Shown: one piece after another, positions 35,429 to 43,400 of the stretch
Numbering within the stretch: the stretch's first letter is position 1
Layout of the letters: each line of letters starts with the position of its first letter
DNA from: an uncultured Microbacterium sp.
GTDB lineage: Bacteria; Actinomycetota; Actinomycetes; Actinomycetales; Microbacteriaceae
Assembly (NCBI GenBank): GCA_913774665.1
Contig: CAJYHN010000010.1
Span: 434,001-498,000, forward strand
DNA: 64,000 nucleotides
Direction of reading: 5' to 3'
Notes under the pieces: model-generated
The model's database searches: none
Told to the model about the DNA's origin: nothing
Seen by the model: the letters and a program-made list of their open reading frames with translations, nothing else
Program-made: the position numbers and the translations under genes

Positions 35429-37192
35429 ATGACCCGACTGTTCAATGACCCGGCCGATTTCCCCTCCGAGATGCTCGAGGGATTCGCCGCCGCCTACCCC
35501 GACATGGTCGCCCCCGTCCCGGGCGGGGTCGTGCGCAGCACGTCCTACGACAGCGTCGCCGTGCTGGCGGGCGGGGGCTCCGGCCACTACCCCGCGTTCT
35601 GCGGCCTCGTTGGGACCGGCCTCGCGCACGGCGCCGTCGTGGGCAACATCTTCTCGTCGCCCTCGGCGTCGCAGGCGGTGTCGGTCGGCCGCGCCGCGGA
35701 CCGCGGCCAGGGCATCGTCTTCACCTTCGGCAACTACGCCGGCGACGTCCTGCACTTCGGCGAAGCCGCCACCCGCCTCGCGGACGAGGGCATCGACGCG
35801 CGCATCGTCCTCGTCACCGACGACGTCGCCAGCGCTCCGCGCGACCAGATCGACAAGCGCCGCGGCATCGCCGGCGATCTCATCGTCTTTAAGGTGCTCG
35901 GCGCCGCCGCCGACGAAGGACTCCCCCTCGACGAGGTCGTCGCCGCCGGGCGCCACGCGAACGACCGCACCCGGACCTTCGGTGTCGCCTTCGACGGCTG
36001 CACGCTGCCCGGCGCCGATGCGCCGCTCTTCCGCGTCCCCGAGGGGATGATGTCGCTGGGTCTCGGCATCCACGGCGAACCGGGCGTGAAGGACGTGCCG
36101 ATCGCCTCGGCCGACGACCTCGCCGCGATGCTCGTCGATCGGCTTCTCGACGAGCTCCCCGACGGCGTGGATCAGGCTCGCGGCCAGCGCGTCACCGCGC
36201 TGCTGAACGGTCTCGGCACGGTCAAGTACGAAGAGCTCTTCGTCGTGTGGCGCCGGGTCTCGCAGCTCCTGGATGCCGCGGGCGTCACCGTCGTGAGCCC
36301 CGACATCGGCGAGCTGTGCACGAGCCTGGACATGGCGGGCATCTCGCTCACGCTCGTCTGGCTCGACGACGAACTCGAGCGCCGGTGGACCTCGCCCAGC
36401 CTCACGCCCGGCTACCGCAAGGGCAGCGCGCAGCCCGCCGCGCAGCTGGACGCCGACGCACGCGACGAGCTGCGCCGACGCGCCGTCGTCTCGGGCGCGG
36501 AGATCGAGCCCGGGACCCCCGCGTCCCAGAACCAGGCCGCGGGGGTGCTGCGCGCGCTCGAGACGCTGCACTCCACGATGGTCACCCATGCCGCGGAGCT
36601 CGGCCGGATCGACGCGGTCGCCGGAGACGGCGATCACGGGATCGGCATGGAGCGCGGCACCCGCGCAGCGCTCGACGCCGCGCGAGCCGCCGCCGAGCGC
36701 GGAGCCGGGGCCGGAACCCTGCTCTCGCGCGCCGGCACCGCCTGGTCGGACGTCGCCGGCGGTACGTCGGGAGCCCTGTGGGGGGGAGCCCTGCGTGCCG
36801 TCGGCGCGTCTCTCGGCGACAGCGAGTCCGCCGACACCGCGCGCCTCGTCACCGCCCTCCTCGCCGGGCGCGACGCCATCACCGGAACCGGCGGCGCGAC
36901 CCTCGGCGACAAGACCATGGTCGACGTGCTGCTGCCCTGGTCCGACGCCCTCACGGACGGACCCGCGGATGCCGCGACCCTCCGTTCCGCCCGCACCGTC
37001 GCGATCGCGGCGGCCGGCGCCACCGCCGCCCTCACCCCGCGCCTCGGGCGCGCGCGCCCCCTCGCCGAGCGCAGCGTCGGCACCCCCGACGCCGGCGCCG
37101 TCTCCCTCGCCCTGGCAATCGCCGCCCTCACCGACCTCGCGCTGGAGGACTCCACCCCGGCGCTCCCGCTCATCCTGGAAGGACGCTCATGA
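35429..37192 (+). CDS. Dihydroxyacetone/tetrulose kinase, DhaK-DhaL fusion
   Basis: ATP-dependent ketose kinase, 587 residues. The DhaK half (1-330) has the glycine loop [11 protein letters not shown] near residue 47 and the histidine that binds the ketose covalently in GLGIHGEPG near residue 215. The DhaL half (380-587) has the nucleotide/magnesium motif [13 protein letters not shown] near residue 400 and [17 protein letters not shown] near the end. This fused form occurs in erythrulose kinases (DerK/LerK) as well as DHA kinases. With an RpiB isomerase directly after (4-bp overlap), phosphorylation of D-erythrulose at C4 is the best guess. Confidence 0.87.
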   Translation: MTRLFNDPADFPSEMLEGFAAAYPDMVAPVPGGVVRSTSYDSVAVLAGGGSGHYPAFCGLVGTGLAHGAVVGNIFSSPSASQAVSVGRAADRGQGIVFTFGNYAGDVLHFGEAATRLADEGIDARIVLVTDDVASAPRDQIDKRRGIAGDLIVFKVLGAAADEGLPLDEVVAAGRHANDRTRTFGVAFDGCTLPGADAPLFRVPEGMMSLGLGIHGEPGVKDVPIASADDLAAMLVDRLLDELPDGVDQARGQRVTALLNGLGTVKYEELFVVWRRVSQLLDAAGVTVVSPDIGELCTSLDMAGISLTLVWLDDELERRWTSPSLTPGYRKGSAQPAAQLDADARDELRRRAVVSGAEIEPGTPASQNQAAGVLRALETLHSTMVTHAAELGRIDAVAGDGDHGIGMERGTRAALDAARAAAERGAGAGTLLSRAGTAWSDVAGGTSGALWGGALRAVGASLGDSESADTARLVTALLAGRDAITGTGGATLGDKTMVDVLLPWSDALTDGPADAATLRSARTVAIAAAGATAALTPRLGRARPLAERSVGTPDAGAVSLALAIAALTDLALEDSTPALPLILEGRS

Positions 37193-37665
37193 CCGCGCTC
37201 GAACCCCTCCGCCTCGTCATCGGCTGCGACGACGCCGGCTACGACTACAAAGAGGTCCTCAAGGCCGACCTCGCGGCATCCGATCTCGTCGTCGACGTCG
37301 TCGACGTGGGAGTGGATGCCGACGGCCACACCGCGTATCCGCACATCGCGGTGGACGCGGCCCGCATGGTCGCCGACGGCCGCGCCGACCGCGCGCTGCT
37401 CATCTGCGGCACGGGCCTGGGCGTCGCGATCGCGGCGAACAAGGTGCCCGGCATCCGGGCCGTCACCGCGCACGACTCGTTCTCGGTCGAGCGTGCCGTG
37501 CTCTCGAACGACGCGCAGGTGCTGTGCATGGGACAGCGCGTGATCGGGCTCGAGCTCGCACGACGCCTCGTGCGCGAGTGGCTCACGTACCGCTTCGACC
37601 CGGCCTCGGCCTCGGCCGAGAAGGTCGCGGCGATCTGCGGGTACGAGACGCCCGGGGCCGCGTGA
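37189..37665 (+). CDS. RpiB/LacAB family sugar-phosphate isomerase
   Basis: Isomerase of the RpiB/LacA/LacB family, 158 residues. It opens with [13 protein letters not shown], where family members have a conserved aspartate-x-ala-gly, and shows [20 protein letters not shown] (the active-site cysteine loop) near residue 70 and [16 protein letters not shown]. In tetrose catabolism such proteins interconvert erythrulose 4-phosphate and erythrose 4-phosphate; ribose 5-phosphate isomerase activity is the alternative. It overlaps the kinase stop by 4 bp. Confidence 0.87.
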   Translation: MTALEPLRLVIGCDDAGYDYKEVLKADLAASDLVVDVVDVGVDADGHTAYPHIAVDAARMVADGRADRALLICGTGLGVAIAANKVPGIRAVTAHDSFSVERAVLSNDAQVLCMGQRVIGLELARRLVREWLTYRFDPASASAEKVAAICGYETPGAA

Positions 37666-37747
37666 CGAGCCGCGTGCCGCGGTCTCGGCCGCGCGCGGCG
37701 GGCGCCCCGTGACGCCCGTCAGCGCAGCGGCGACTAGGTTGGTCTCC

Positions 37748-38425
37748 ATGCCGACCTCCCCCTCGAGCGCTCTGCGCGGTCTCGGCAGTGTGAGTCGCAA
37801 CACGCTGCGCGAGCAGATCCTCACGCGGCTGCGCGACGCGGTGTCATCGGGCGAGCTGGCCCCCGGCACGCACCTGGGCGAGATCGAGCTGGCCGACTCG
37901 CTGGGGGTGTCGCGCGGCACGCTGCGCGAGGCCCTGCGCCATCTGCAGCAGGAGGGCCTGCTCGCCGCCGACTCTCGCGGACGCCTGTCGGTGCGGGTGG
38001 TGTCGGCCGCCGACATCCGCGAGATCTTCGACGTGCGGTACGCGCTCGAGTCGCTCGCGTGCGAGGAGATCTGTGCGTTCGCCGACCGCTCCGACGCGGT
38101 TGTCGTGCTGCGCGAGCGCCTCGACGCACTGAACGCCGCCGAGGAGTTCGCCGCGCGCGTGCGCGCCGACCTCGCCTTCCACGAGACCCTGTGCGAGCTC
38201 AGCGGCAACACCACGCTGCTGCAGTCCTGGCAGCGGGTCGCGGGACTCGCCCGCGCGGCGTTGACCAGCGGCGGACTGGACGTGGCGGTGGCGAACATGT
38301 CGATCGACCGGCACATGCCCCTCGTCGACATCCTCACCGAGGGCGACCCCGACGCCGCGCGACGATTCCTGCGCGAACACATGGATGCCGCCGTCGAGCG
38401 CCTGCTCGACCGCGTCGAGGCCTGA
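37748..38425 (+). CDS. GntR family regulator with FCD domain
   Basis: FadR-type regulator, 225 residues. Winged helix at residues 15-80 (LREQILTRLRDAVSSGELAP, then LGVSRGTLREALRHLQQEGL), followed by the FCD helical domain from about residue 90 with the metal-ligand aspartate in EIFDVRYALE and histidine in DLAFHETLCELSGN near residue 145. ATG 37748 is used; a GTG at 37709 would add 13 residues. Follows the isomerase by 82 bp. It most likely binds the ATTGTTAACAAT sites at 35373 and 38850 and controls the whole tetrose locus. Confidence 0.87.
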   Translation: MPTSPSSALRGLGSVSRNTLREQILTRLRDAVSSGELAPGTHLGEIELADSLGVSRGTLREALRHLQQEGLLAADSRGRLSVRVVSAADIREIFDVRYALESLACEEICAFADRSDAVVVLRERLDALNAAEEFAARVRADLAFHETLCELSGNTTLLQSWQRVAGLARAALTSGGLDVAVANMSIDRHMPLVDILTEGDPDAARRFLREHMDAAVERLLDRVEA

Positions 38426-38434
38426 ACCCCTTGC

Positions 38435-38460
38435 GCTGACCCGACGGCCGCCCGGTCAGC
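38435..38460 (+). terminator. Hairpin after the FCD regulator gene
   Basis: GCTGACC / GGTCAGC (7 bp, 12-nt GC loop) starts 9 bp after the stop codon. Weak and without T-run. Confidence 0.4.
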
Positions 38461-38480
38461 CGATCGTCCCGGGCGCGCGC

Positions 38481-38584
38481 TCTTCGGGTGAGCGCTCTAC
38501 GGGTGAGCGCTCTACGAACGAGCGCCCCTCGGGCGAGTGCTCTACGGGTGAGCGCTCCTCGGGCGAGCGCCCCTCGGGCGGCGG
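38481..38584. repeat. 15-bp tandem repeat (about 7 copies)
   Basis: Imperfect repeats of GGGTGAGCGCTCTAC, with GGGCGAGCGCCCCTC variants; each unit holds the palindrome GAGCGCTC or AGCGC. It lies in the gene-free gap 38426-38936. The stretch 38590-38820 shows nothing recognisable. Confidence 0.75.
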
Positions 38585-38849
38585 CGGGTGAGGCCGGCGC
38601 GGTCGTCGAGACGCCCTGCGAAGTGCGCCGCGTGCGACGTATGCCGGAGCGGGCACCGTCGAGCGGCGCCCCGCCGGAAGATCGCCCGGCAGAGTGCGCG
38701 GCGACACGTCGCGAGAGGCCACTCGAATCGGGGGGCGTCGACAGTGAACCCTGCACCCAGGCACGCGACGGTGGGTGTGCGGCGACCGCGCCCCGGCGGC
38801 ATCCGGAAAAAAGTGCACGGAGGTGTTGCGCTTACGGTCCTATTGTTGC

Positions 38850-38861
38850 ATTGTTAACAAT
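38850..38861. promoter_or_regulatory. FCD/GntR-type operator before the MHS transporter
   Basis: ATTGTTAACAAT is a perfect 12-bp palindrome; an extra half ATTGTT lies directly before it (38842-38847). It stands 76 bp before the ATG. Confidence 0.7.
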
Positions 38862-38936
38862 CGAACCCAGAGCGTTCAGCCCGCCGGTCTCCATCGATGG
38901 AGCACGCGGAGGCTATCGAAGAAGATAGGAAGACCC

Positions 38937-40271
38937 ATGGCACAGGCCACGACGTCGACCCCGGTGCTCGGCACTCCCCACCGCTGGCGAGTCGCCGCCG
39001 GCAGCACCGTCGGCACGACCATCGAGAACTACGACTTCATCGGCTACGGCACCGCCGCAGCCCTGTACTTCGGGACGGCGTTCTTCCCCGACGCCGACCC
39101 GCTCACCGGCACCCTGCTGTCGTTCGCCACTCTCGGTGTGGGCTTCGCCGCTCGTCCGATCGGCGGCATCATCGGCGGCTACCTGGGCGACAAGATCGGC
39201 CGCAAGCCGGTGCTCATCGCCTCGCTGCTCATCATGGGTCTCGCGACGTTCGCGATCGGCATCCTGCCCACCTACGCGACGGTGGGCGTCGCCGCGCCCA
39301 TCCTGCTCGTGGTGACCCGCATCGTCCAGGGCCTCGCGTTCGGCGCCGAGTGGGGCGGCGCGATTCTCATGACCTACGAGCACGCTCCGTGGCGCCGCAA
39401 GGGCGCATTCGGCGCACTGCCGCAGGCGGGCTTCCCGCTGGGTCTGCTGCTGGCCAACCTGGCGTTCTTCGCCAGCTCGAGCCTGCCCGACGACTGGAAG
39501 TGGCGCATGCCCTTCCTGCTCTCCGCCCTGCTGGTCTTCGCCGGCCTCTACATCCGCCTGAAGGTGGAGGAGTCGCCCGAGTTCGAAGAGATCAAAGAGG
39601 AGGGCAAGATCGAGAAGAACCCCCTCCTCAGCGTTCTGCGCTCCGACTGGCGGAACCTGCTGCGCGCCTTCTGCATGCGCATCGCCGAGACCGCGGGGTA
39701 CGCCATCGCCATCACGTACATGTCGTCGTACCTAAAGAGCAACCAGCTCGCCGACCCGTCGCAGACCATCCTCGCGATCGTCATCGCCGCCCTCGTCGGC
39801 TTCCCCGCGACCCTGTTCTGGGGCTGGCTCACCGACCGCATCGGCCGCAAGCCCGTGTACGTCTTCGGGACGGCGATGATCCTGCTGTCGGGCATCCCGC
39901 TCTTCGTCGTCGCCAACACCGGGATGTTCCCGCTGATCGTCGCCGTGTTCGTCTTCAGCTTCGCGATCTGCCAGAACTCCCTCGCCGGAACGCAGGCGTC
40001 GTGGTTCCCCGAGCTGTTCAACACCGGAACCCGCTCCTCGGGAGCCTCGCTGGCGTACCAGCTCTCCGCGGTCGTTTCGGGCTTCACCGCCTTCTGGGCC
40101 GTGAGCTTGTTCCAGGCCTTCGGCTGGATGGGCCCGGCGGTGCTGTTCAGCTTCTACGGCCTCGTCGGCCTCATCGCCGCCGTGCTCACGCCCGAGACCA
40201 ACGACCGTCGCCGTCGCGAGGCCGACGACGTCGCCGAGACCGAAGCCAAGCGCGAGCTCGTCGGAGCCTGA
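38937..40271 (+). CDS. MHS-family MFS metabolite:H+ symporter
   Basis: Metabolite:proton symporter of the major facilitator superfamily, 444 residues, twelve hydrophobic segments. Family markers: STVGTTIENYDFIGYGTAAA at residues 22-41, RPIGGIIGGYLGDKIGRKPV near residue 75 (loop 2-3), VQGLAFGAEWGGAILM near residue 130 and WGWLTDRIGRKPVYV in the second half. ATG 38937 has ATAGGAAG upstream. Expression next to the FCD operator suggests it imports the substrate of the tetrose locus, though this family more often carries organic acids. Confidence 0.87.
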   Translation: MAQATTSTPVLGTPHRWRVAAGSTVGTTIENYDFIGYGTAAALYFGTAFFPDADPLTGTLLSFATLGVGFAARPIGGIIGGYLGDKIGRKPVLIASLLIMGLATFAIGILPTYATVGVAAPILLVVTRIVQGLAFGAEWGGAILMTYEHAPWRRKGAFGALPQAGFPLGLLLANLAFFASSSLPDDWKWRMPFLLSALLVFAGLYIRLKVEESPEFEEIKEEGKIEKNPLLSVLRSDWRNLLRAFCMRIAETAGYAIAITYMSSYLKSNQLADPSQTILAIVIAALVGFPATLFWGWLTDRIGRKPVYVFGTAMILLSGIPLFVVANTGMFPLIVAVFVFSFAICQNSLAGTQASWFPELFNTGTRSSGASLAYQLSAVVSGFTAFWAVSLFQAFGWMGPAVLFSFYGLVGLIAAVLTPETNDRRRREADDVAETEAKRELVGA

Positions 40272-40279
40272 CCCCGTCA

Positions 40280-40325
40280 GACACCGGATGCCACGGACCC
40301 CACCGGGTTCGTGGCATCCGGTGTC
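40280..40325. terminator. Strong hairpin after the MHS transporter gene
   Basis: A perfect 16-bp stem (40280-40295 with 40310-40325) with a 14-nt loop, 8 bp past the stop. It carries the locally frequent ggatgcc/ggcatcc pair. Likely the transcription end of the unit. Confidence 0.65.
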
Positions 40326-40419
40326 TCCGCCGTTCGGAGCGACGGAACAGCGCGGTCGCCCCACCGGTGGGCGCACCACCGCGACGGGGTGACGTTGCCC
40401 GACGCGACAGGGCCGCCTC

Positions 40420-40489
40420 GTCCCCCTTCTGGCGGTGGATGTCCCACAAATGGCCGGTGCAGCGCCGCCCAACCCACCACAAGTGGGAC
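40420..40489. repeat. Inverted-repeat element, family C, copy 3 (70 bp)
   Basis: GTCCCCCTT ... AAGTGGGAC, same length and core as copies at 33.3 kb. Confidence 0.85.
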
Positions 40490-40545
40490 AAGGGTGCTCC
40501 GCCCAGCGCGACGGCCGCGCAACCACAGCCCCACCACAGAGCCTC

Positions 40546-40615
40546 GTCCCCCTTCTGGCGGTGCATGTCCCACAAATGGCCGGTCCAGCGTCCGCCCACC
40601 CACCACAAGTGGGAC
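40546..40615. repeat. Inverted-repeat element, family C, copy 4 (70 bp)
   Basis: Begins 126 bp after copy 3, same ends. Copies 3 and 4 fill most of the gene-free gap 40272-40651. Confidence 0.85.
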
Positions 40616-40651
40616 GAGGGTGCACCGGCCGGCACGACAGCGGCGCCGGAC

Positions 40652-41767
40652 TCAGGCGAACGCCGCCCGCACCGCCGGCGCGACCTGCGCGAGCACCTCG
40701 TCGCGCGCGGGCGTCGACGGGAACACCAAGAACAGGTGCGGCACCCCCGCCCTCCGCACGAACGTAACGGGGACCCCGGATGCCGCGAGGCGATCGGCGT
40801 ACTCCTCCGCTTCGTCCGACAGCGGGTCGACCTCGGCCGCGACGATCACGGCCGGCGCCGCGGCGTCGAGAGCGACGGCGCGCAACGGTGCCGCTTCGAC
40901 GAGCGCCGCTTCAGCCGGCGCCGCGGCGTCGAGAGCGGCGGCGCGCAACGGTGCCGCTTCGACGAGCGCCACGTCGACCGGCGCCGAGGCGTCGACGGCG
41001 ACAGCGCGCAACGGTGCCGCGTCGACGAGCGCCGGGCCACCGGCATCCGGCCCCGCCGCAGCATCGGCGCCCGGAGCAGCATCCGCGGCGTCGCCGAGGT
41101 ACAGCCCCCAGTACCACTCCATTCCGCGCGCGGTCAGCGGCAGGTCGTCGGTGTGCGCGCGATAGCTGGGGCGCGCCGGATCGGGAACGTCGAGCACCGG
41201 ACACAGCAGCACCTGCACCCGGATGCCGGGAGCCCGCCCCTCCCGCGCGCGCAGGGCGAGCGCGGCGGCGAGGTTGCCGCCCGCGCTGTGACCGGCGACG
41301 CCGAGCCGGGCGGGGTCGATGAGTCCGTCGGCACCCGAGGCGGCGAAGCGCAGCGCGCGGTCGAGGTCGTCGAGACCCGCCGGGAAAGGGTGCTCGGGCG
41401 CGAGGCGGTAGTCGACGCTGAGCACCTGGGTGCCGGTGGCGAGAGCGAGGGCGCGGCACAGGGCGTCGTTGTTGTCGAGGTTCCCGGCGACCCACCCGCC
41501 GCCGTGGGCGAACACGAGGGTTCCCCGGTGCCCGTCGCGCGGACGGTATAGACGCAGGGCGAGGCCCGCGGCGTCCAGGTCGATCGACTCGAGGGTCTCG
41601 TCGTCGGGCATCCGGACCCAGGACGGGTTCGCGCGCAGCTCGGCGATCCGTGCGGCGTCGTCGCCGTCGGCATCCGTCGCCCCCGAGGGGATCGTGCCGG
41701 CCCGCGCGGCGAGTCGTTCGAGGTGCGCGCGCACGTGCGGGTCGGTGATGGCGGGGTGAACGGGCAC
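40652..41767 (-). CDS. Alpha/beta hydrolase, hormone-sensitive-lipase-type esterase, with internal triplicated segment
   Basis: Carboxylesterase of the HSL family, 371 residues. The oxyanion motif is FAHGGGWVAGN near residue 86, the nucleophile serine is in VAGHSAGGNLA near residue 158, the acid is in VAAEVDPLSDEAE near residue 307 and the histidine in GVPHLFLVF near residue 338. Residues about 243-305 hold three copies of a 21-residue Ala-rich unit where relatives have one short stretch, so the protein is some 40 residues longer there. Start GTG 41767 has CAGGAGAG upstream; a TACGCT -10 lies at 41807-41802. Confidence 0.85.
   Translation of the reverse strand: MPVHPAITDPHVRAHLERLAARAGTIPSGATDADGDDAARIAELRANPSWVRMPDDETLESIDLDAAGLALRLYRPRDGHRGTLVFAHGGGWVAGNLDNNDALCRALALATGTQVLSVDYRLAPEHPFPAGLDDLDRALRFAASGADGLIDPARLGVAGHSAGGNLAAALALRAREGRAPGIRVQVLLCPVLDVPDPARPSYRAHTDDLPLTARGMEWYWGLYLGDAADAAPGADAAAGPDAGGPALVDAAPLRAVAVDASAPVDVALVEAAPLRAAALDAAAPAEAALVEAAPLRAVALDAAAPAVIVAAEVDPLSDEAEEYADRLAASGVPVTFVRRAGVPHLFLVFPSTPARDEVLAQVAPAVRAAFA
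40852..41040. repeat. 63-bp in-frame tandem triplication inside the esterase gene
   Basis: Three copies begin at 40852, 40915 and 40978 with nearly identical sequence (CCGGCGCCG[A/C]GGCGTCGA...). Each encodes a unit like ALVEAAPLRAVALDAAAPAE. Confidence 0.85.
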
Positions 41768-41846
41768 GTCTCTCCTGGGGCTGCGGGCGGGTGATGAGCC
41801 GAGCGTACGACTCCGGATGCCGACGACCCGGCGCGACCGCAGAAGC

Positions 41847-41862
41847 GTTACGCCGCGGAAAC
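41847..41862 (+). promoter_or_regulatory. GlnR-type box between esterase and PPOX-like genes
   Basis: GTTAC-n6-GAAAC, a perfect consensus match, oriented toward the PPOX-like gene 34 bp away. No clear -10 follows on that side; on the other side the esterase -10 TACGCT is 39 bp off. Confidence 0.6.
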
Positions 41863-41895
41863 ACGGGCGTCTCGCGGCCCTCGCACCATGGCGGC

Positions 41896-42402
41896 ATGCC
41901 CTCACCGGAACAGCGCGCGGCCGCGATCCTCGCGGCCCACCGTTACGTCGTCCTCGGAACCGCCGACGCGGACGGACCATGGACGGCCGCGGCTCACTAC
42001 CGCCTGCTGCCGCACGGGATGTACATCGAGTCCGACCTCGAGTCCCGGCACGCCCGCGCGATCAGGGCCTCGGGCTCGGCATCCGGGGTGGTGTTCGACG
42101 CGACAGCGGCCCTGTCCGACGCCGACGGCGTGCAGCTCGCATTCCGCGCTCAAGAGGTGGATGCCGACGAATCGACGGTGCGCGAGGTGCTGGACGCGCG
42201 ACTCGCGCGCGACGCCGCGACCGGCTCCGCGCCCGAAGAAGAGGTGGCCGGGATCATCGCCGTCCCGCGCAAGCGGCTGTACGTGTTGCACGCGGAGCGG
42301 GCGTACGTGTTCGACCGGGACGCGTGGCGCTCGCGGGGAACCGATGCCCGACTCGAGGTCGACGTCGCAGCGGTGTGGGCGAGCCTCGCGGGCGAGGGGT
42401 GA
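41896..42402 (+). CDS. Flavin/F420-binding split-barrel protein (PPOX-like)
   Basis: Pyridoxamine-phosphate-oxidase-like split barrel, 168 residues. It begins MPSPEQRAAAILAAHRYVVLGTADADGPWTAA-type sequence, in which VVLGTADADG and HYRLLPHGMYIESD are the usual first strands of the fold, and the C-terminus has RKRLYVLHAERAYVFD. Such proteins bind FMN, F420 or heme; the cofactor cannot be told from sequence. The preceding GlnR-type box suggests nitrogen control. Confidence 0.75.
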   Translation: MPSPEQRAAAILAAHRYVVLGTADADGPWTAAAHYRLLPHGMYIESDLESRHARAIRASGSASGVVFDATAALSDADGVQLAFRAQEVDADESTVREVLDARLARDAATGSAPEEEVAGIIAVPRKRLYVLHAERAYVFDRDAWRSRGTDARLEVDVAAVWASLAGEG

Positions 42403-42447
42403 CGCGGGTGAGCCTCAAGGCGTTGCGAGGCTAAAGACCGCATGGCC

Positions 42448-42501
42448 GTTACTCCGCCGAAACAGCGCCGTCGCCGCCGCGTTCAACGCCGGGCGTACGG
42501 T
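42448..42501 (+). promoter_or_regulatory. GlnR-type box and -10 of the SDR gene
   Basis: Perfect GTTAC-n6-GAAAC at 42448-42463, then 32 bp, then TACGGT (42496-42501). The 32-bp spacing is two helical turns more than the 10 bp seen at other sites. Confidence 0.6.
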
Positions 42502-42540
42502 GCCGCCGAGGGCGACCCGACGCCCCGCGGAAGGAGCCTC

Positions 42541-43248
42541 ATGTCTCAGCGCGTGATCGTCACGGGCGGGTCCGGCGGCATCGGCGCCGCCATCGTCGAG
42601 CGGTTCGTCTCGGACGGCGCCCGGGTCGCGGTGCTCGATCGTCGTGCTCCCGCCGGGGACACGGCATCCCTGTTCTTCTCCGTCGACCTTCGCGACCCGG
42701 TAGATACGCGCCACGCGGTCGGGGAGGCGATCGAAGCGATCGGCGGGATCGACGTGCTCGTGAACTGCGCGGGGGTGTTCCAACACGTCTCGCTGCTCGA
42801 CATCACGGTCGACGACTGGGATCTCGTGCTCGACATCAACGCACGAGCGACGCTCGTGACGATGCAGGCCGTCGCCCCGGTCATGCTCGAGGCCCGGGCC
42901 GGATCGATCATCAACATCGCCAGCATGGCCGCCAAGCAGGGAGGTGGCGGCGAAGGCCACTACGCCGCATCGAAGGCCGCTGTCGTCGCGCTCACGCGCG
43001 CGGGTGCCCAGGAATGGGGATGCCACGGTGTGCGCGTCAACGCTGTGTGCCCCGGCTACGTGCTCACCGACATGGGCGCCGACACCCGCTCCGAGGACGA
43101 CGTGCGCACCTGGAGCGCGAAGTCGCCGCTCGGGCGACTGGGCGCCCCGGAGGACGTGGCGGGGGTGACCCACTTCCTCGCCTCCCCCGCGGGCGGCTAC
43201 CTGACCGGTCAGGCGATCAACGTCACCGGCGGGATGATCATGCACTGA
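42541..43248 (+). CDS. SDR family oxidoreductase
   Basis: Short-chain dehydrogenase/reductase, 235 residues. Cofactor loop VTGGSGGIGAAIV near residue 7, NCAGVFQHV near residue 74, catalytic serine in NIASMAAKQGG near residue 125, and YAASKAA near residue 141, ending INVTGGMIMH. ATG 42541 has GGAAGGAG 5 nt upstream. Substrate unknown. It converges with the MetF-like gene; a family B repeat element lies between them. Confidence 0.82.
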   Translation: MSQRVIVTGGSGGIGAAIVERFVSDGARVAVLDRRAPAGDTASLFFSVDLRDPVDTRHAVGEAIEAIGGIDVLVNCAGVFQHVSLLDITVDDWDLVLDINARATLVTMQAVAPVMLEARAGSIINIASMAAKQGGGGEGHYAASKAAVVALTRAGAQEWGCHGVRVNAVCPGYVLTDMGADTRSEDDVRTWSAKSPLGRLGAPEDVAGVTHFLASPAGGYLTGQAINVTGGMIMH

Positions 43249-43280
43249 GGCGGGCACGGTGAGCGGCCCGGGCCGGGCGA

Positions 43281-43365
43281 AACTCCTGAGAAACCGGCGG
43301 CCGGTCCGGCCCGAGCCACGGGGATGGGCGTGCCGAGGCACCCGAGCGGGGAAATCTCAGGAGTT
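43281..43365. repeat. Inverted-repeat element, family B, copy 1 (85 bp)
   Basis: AACTCCTGAG ... CTCAGGAGTT, 10-bp perfect arms, located between the convergent SDR and MetF-like genes. Confidence 0.8.
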
Positions 43366-43400
43366 CGGCCGCCCGAGGCCCGAGCCCCGCGGCCGGGCCG

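Noticed and set aside
38590-38820. A small gene between the tandem repeat and the MHS transporter
   Set aside because: Frames exist on both strands but show no ribosome site, no start near the promoter and Arg-rich composition.
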